From: JACDBD01 sp050743385 | GTDB lineage: Bacteria > Actinomycetota > Acidimicrobiia > IMCC26256 > JACDBD01 | Length of the DNA: 5,997 nt | Reading direction: 5' to 3' | Assembly (NCBI GenBank): GCA_050743385.1 | Contig: JBOGFJ010000076.1 | Coordinates: forward strand, 1-5,997 | Shown here: one piece after another, positions 4,436 to 5,997 of the stretch | Numbering within the stretch: position 1 is the first letter of the stretch | How the letters are laid out: each line of letters begins with the position of its first letter | Made by a program: the position numbers and the translations under genes | Notes under the pieces: generated by a model | What the model saw: the letters and a program-made list of their open reading frames with translations, nothing else | What the model was told of the DNA's origin: nothing | Database searches by the model: none

Positions 4436-5947
4436 ACACGTTGCGTGCGCGAATCCCAGGATCCCGCACACGGTCTCTCGGCTCACCCTCCACTCGCCGT
4501 TGACCAGTACGGCACGGCCCGCTCGCTCTTGCTCGAACAGGCCCGGCGCCACGGAGGGCACGACCAGCTCGTAGAGCACGGCGGCTTCCTCCGCGTTCAT
4601 GAAGCGCACGTCGTGTATCTCGACGGTGAAATCGGCGAGCGCCTGGGGTTGCCATTGGGCCGCGTCAGCGTAGGCGTCGCGCAGGCCCGTCGAGTTGTCG
4701 ACCATCGCGATGCGCTGGTCGAGTGGTGTGTCGGAGCTGAGGGCCGCCACGAACACCTCTGTAACCTGTCGGCGCGCCGCATCCTCGTCGGCGGGTGGAG
4801 GCCCGGTGGGGTCGGGATGCGCAGGCGGATCGACGACGACCTGGTTCTGGGGCCCCGCCCAGGATGGTTGGTCGACAGACTCGAGACCCTCGGCGATCGC
4901 GCGGAGCTCGGACTCGCTCAGACCGACGCCGCTGATCGTGACGCGAGTGCCGTTCGGTTCGAGCCACTGGAGGAAGAGGTTGGTGGCGCCCATGAAGAAC
5001 GTGCTTTGGCCGTACCCTTCGCCGTCTCCGCCGTTGAGGAACGGTGTCAGTAGCGCCGGACGCCCGCGGACCTCGGTGCGACGTGCGCTGGAGAAGTAAA
5101 AGTTGGTTCCGGGCGGCGTGTCGGTGTTGTCGACCATCTGGATCCGAACGCCGCGTTCGTACAGCCCGCGGTAGGTGATGGAGCGGAGGTCGGTCCCCGT
5201 CGACGCGAAGCCGGGAAACTCGGCCGCGAACTCGAAACCTGCAGGCGGTGTGGGCAGGTCGAACCCCCCGTCTTCTCGTGGCGCCAGAGCCTCCGCAACC
5301 TGGTGCAGCAGCTCCGGTGGCAACGGGGTGATGCCCGGGTCCTGGATGCCCTCCGGTGACTGGGTACCGCTCACGTTCACGACCTGGCCTTCGGGCTCCT
5401 CCCAGACGAGCGAACCCAGCCGCTCCGAGTACAGACCTTCACGGCCTCGGACCGCGGCTGGAACGGAGTCGCGGCGGTAGGGCTCGAGGAGGTCCTCCGG
5501 GGGCGCTTCGGTACTCGCGGTCGGCAGTCCGGGTATCGAGTCGAGCGCGGCAACGCCGGGTCCCCACTGGATGCTCAGCACCTCCGCCGGACGCTCACGC
5601 GCATCGTCGAGCCGAACCCAGCGTTGGACCCGATCGACCTCGGGCGACCCGGCACCGCCACCTCCGGCCGGCGACACGCCGCCGCCGGTCACCTGAACGA
5701 GATGGAACCCGTCGGGCAGCGTGGCGGGGACGAAAAAGAGCGTTGGGGCGTTCGAATCAACCGGCGTTCCCTGTCGATCGCCGAAGAGACCGTCGGGATC
5801 GGCCGGCGTTCGATCCCGGATTGGTTGGTCTGAGCTGTCGTCACTATGCAAGAGCGCGACGGCTCCACCGATGGCGAGTGCAAGGACAAGGCTCAGCGCG
5901 AGCGCGACAAGAACTGGCCGGACGCCGTGGCGACCTCGACGACGCAT
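4427..5947 (-). CDS. Membrane-anchored extracytoplasmic protein with NTF2-like C-terminal domain
   Basis: Counting from the ATG at 5947, the protein has 506 residues. A basic N-terminus (RRRGRHGVR) leads into one hydrophobic helix (about 10-33) without a lipobox, so it is anchored or secreted with the rest outside the cell. Two similar domains follow. The first has FFVPATLPDGFHLVQV (71-86) and a closing segment RGREGLYSERLGSLVWEE (167-184) to VAEALAP. The second has TPPAGFEFAAEF (233-244) and RGRPALLTPF (294-303), then LQWLEPNGTRVTISG to IAEGLESV. Each ends with 'LxW-x-E...V-x-x-S-G...L-x-x-x-A-E-x-L', resembling DUF4367-type sensor domains. A Pro-rich linker (about 372-386) leads to an NTF2-like domain (388-500) ending VLVNGEWRVSRETVCGIL, with Cys494 and Cys504. 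Alternative starts are TTG at 5956 or a start beyond the window, as the frame is open to the edge. Function unknown. Confidence 0.86.
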   Translation of the reverse strand: MRRRGRHGVRPVLVALALSLVLALAIGGAVALLHSDDSSDQPIRDRTPADPDGLFGDRQGTPVDSNAPTLFFVPATLPDGFHLVQVTGGGVSPAGGGGAGSPEVDRVQRWVRLDDARERPAEVLSIQWGPGVAALDSIPGLPTASTEAPPEDLLEPYRRDSVPAAVRGREGLYSERLGSLVWEEPEGQVVNVSGTQSPEGIQDPGITPLPPELLHQVAEALAPREDGGFDLPTPPAGFEFAAEFPGFASTGTDLRSITYRGLYERGVRIQMVDNTDTPPGTNFYFSSARRTEVRGRPALLTPFLNGGDGEGYGQSTFFMGATNLFLQWLEPNGTRVTISGVGLSESELRAIAEGLESVDQPSWAGPQNQVVVDPPAHPDPTGPPPADEDAARRQVTEVFVAALSSDTPLDQRIAMVDNSTGLRDAYADAAQWQPQALADFTVEIHDVRFMNAEEAAVLYELVVPSVAPGLFEQERAGRAVLVNGEWRVSRETVCGILGFAHATCDP

Positions 5948-5997
5948 AGCGGGCAAGTGGGTGGGACGAGCCGGTTCCTCGTTGTCAACAGTCTGAG

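Noticed and set aside
4269..4574. Plus-strand frames across the tRNA-Arg fragment giving ALVAQWIEHLTTE or SSMDRASDYG.
   Set aside because: These peptides are familiar translations of tRNA sequence and not proteins.

Overview
The window is very GC-rich, and its genes have third codon positions that are almost all G or C. tRNA-Ser carries an encoded CCA end, and several genes start with GTG or appear to be leaderless. The protein families (AzlC/AzlD, EamA, a PhnB-like VOC protein, an NTF2-like secreted protein) fit a high-GC Gram-positive chromosome. I infer Actinomycetota, possibly Acidimicrobiia; the class is a guess. I see no transposase, integrase, phage gene or CRISPR array.

Left edge (1-280): the first codons of a minus-strand gene that looks like a PHP/polymerase X-type protein, then a complete plus-strand tRNA-Ser(GCT), then a short hairpin. 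Positions 279-2724 hold a tight minus-strand block read right to left: an EamA-type drug/metabolite exporter, AzlC, AzlD and a small cupin protein. Gaps are 2 nt, a 4-nt overlap and 42 nt, so the four genes are probably one transcript. AzlC and AzlD together form a branched-chain amino acid exporter. The EamA protein is a second exporter of the same broad kind, and the cupin may bind or act on a related small molecule.

The 150-nt divergent region 2725-2874 leads rightward to a small, tryptophan-rich protein of unknown function (2875-3336). Its ATG lies exactly where transcription should begin, behind a promoter resembling the actinobacterial RecA-NDp/PafBC type. A 254-nt gap with a perfect 9-bp stem-loop separates it from a PhnB-like VOC protein (3591-4064) that has a strong Shine-Dalgarno sequence.

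Positions 4065-4426 hold no gene. They contain the 5' half of a tRNA-Arg(ACG), cut off immediately after the anticodon loop, followed by about 100 nt with inverted and direct repeats. The right end (4427-5947 or beyond) is a minus-strand membrane-anchored extracytoplasmic protein with two similar central domains and an NTF2-like C-terminal domain. No complete new system can be demonstrated. The best leads are the truncated tRNA, the putative DNA-damage-type leaderless promoter with its unknown product, and the exporter-cupin block.
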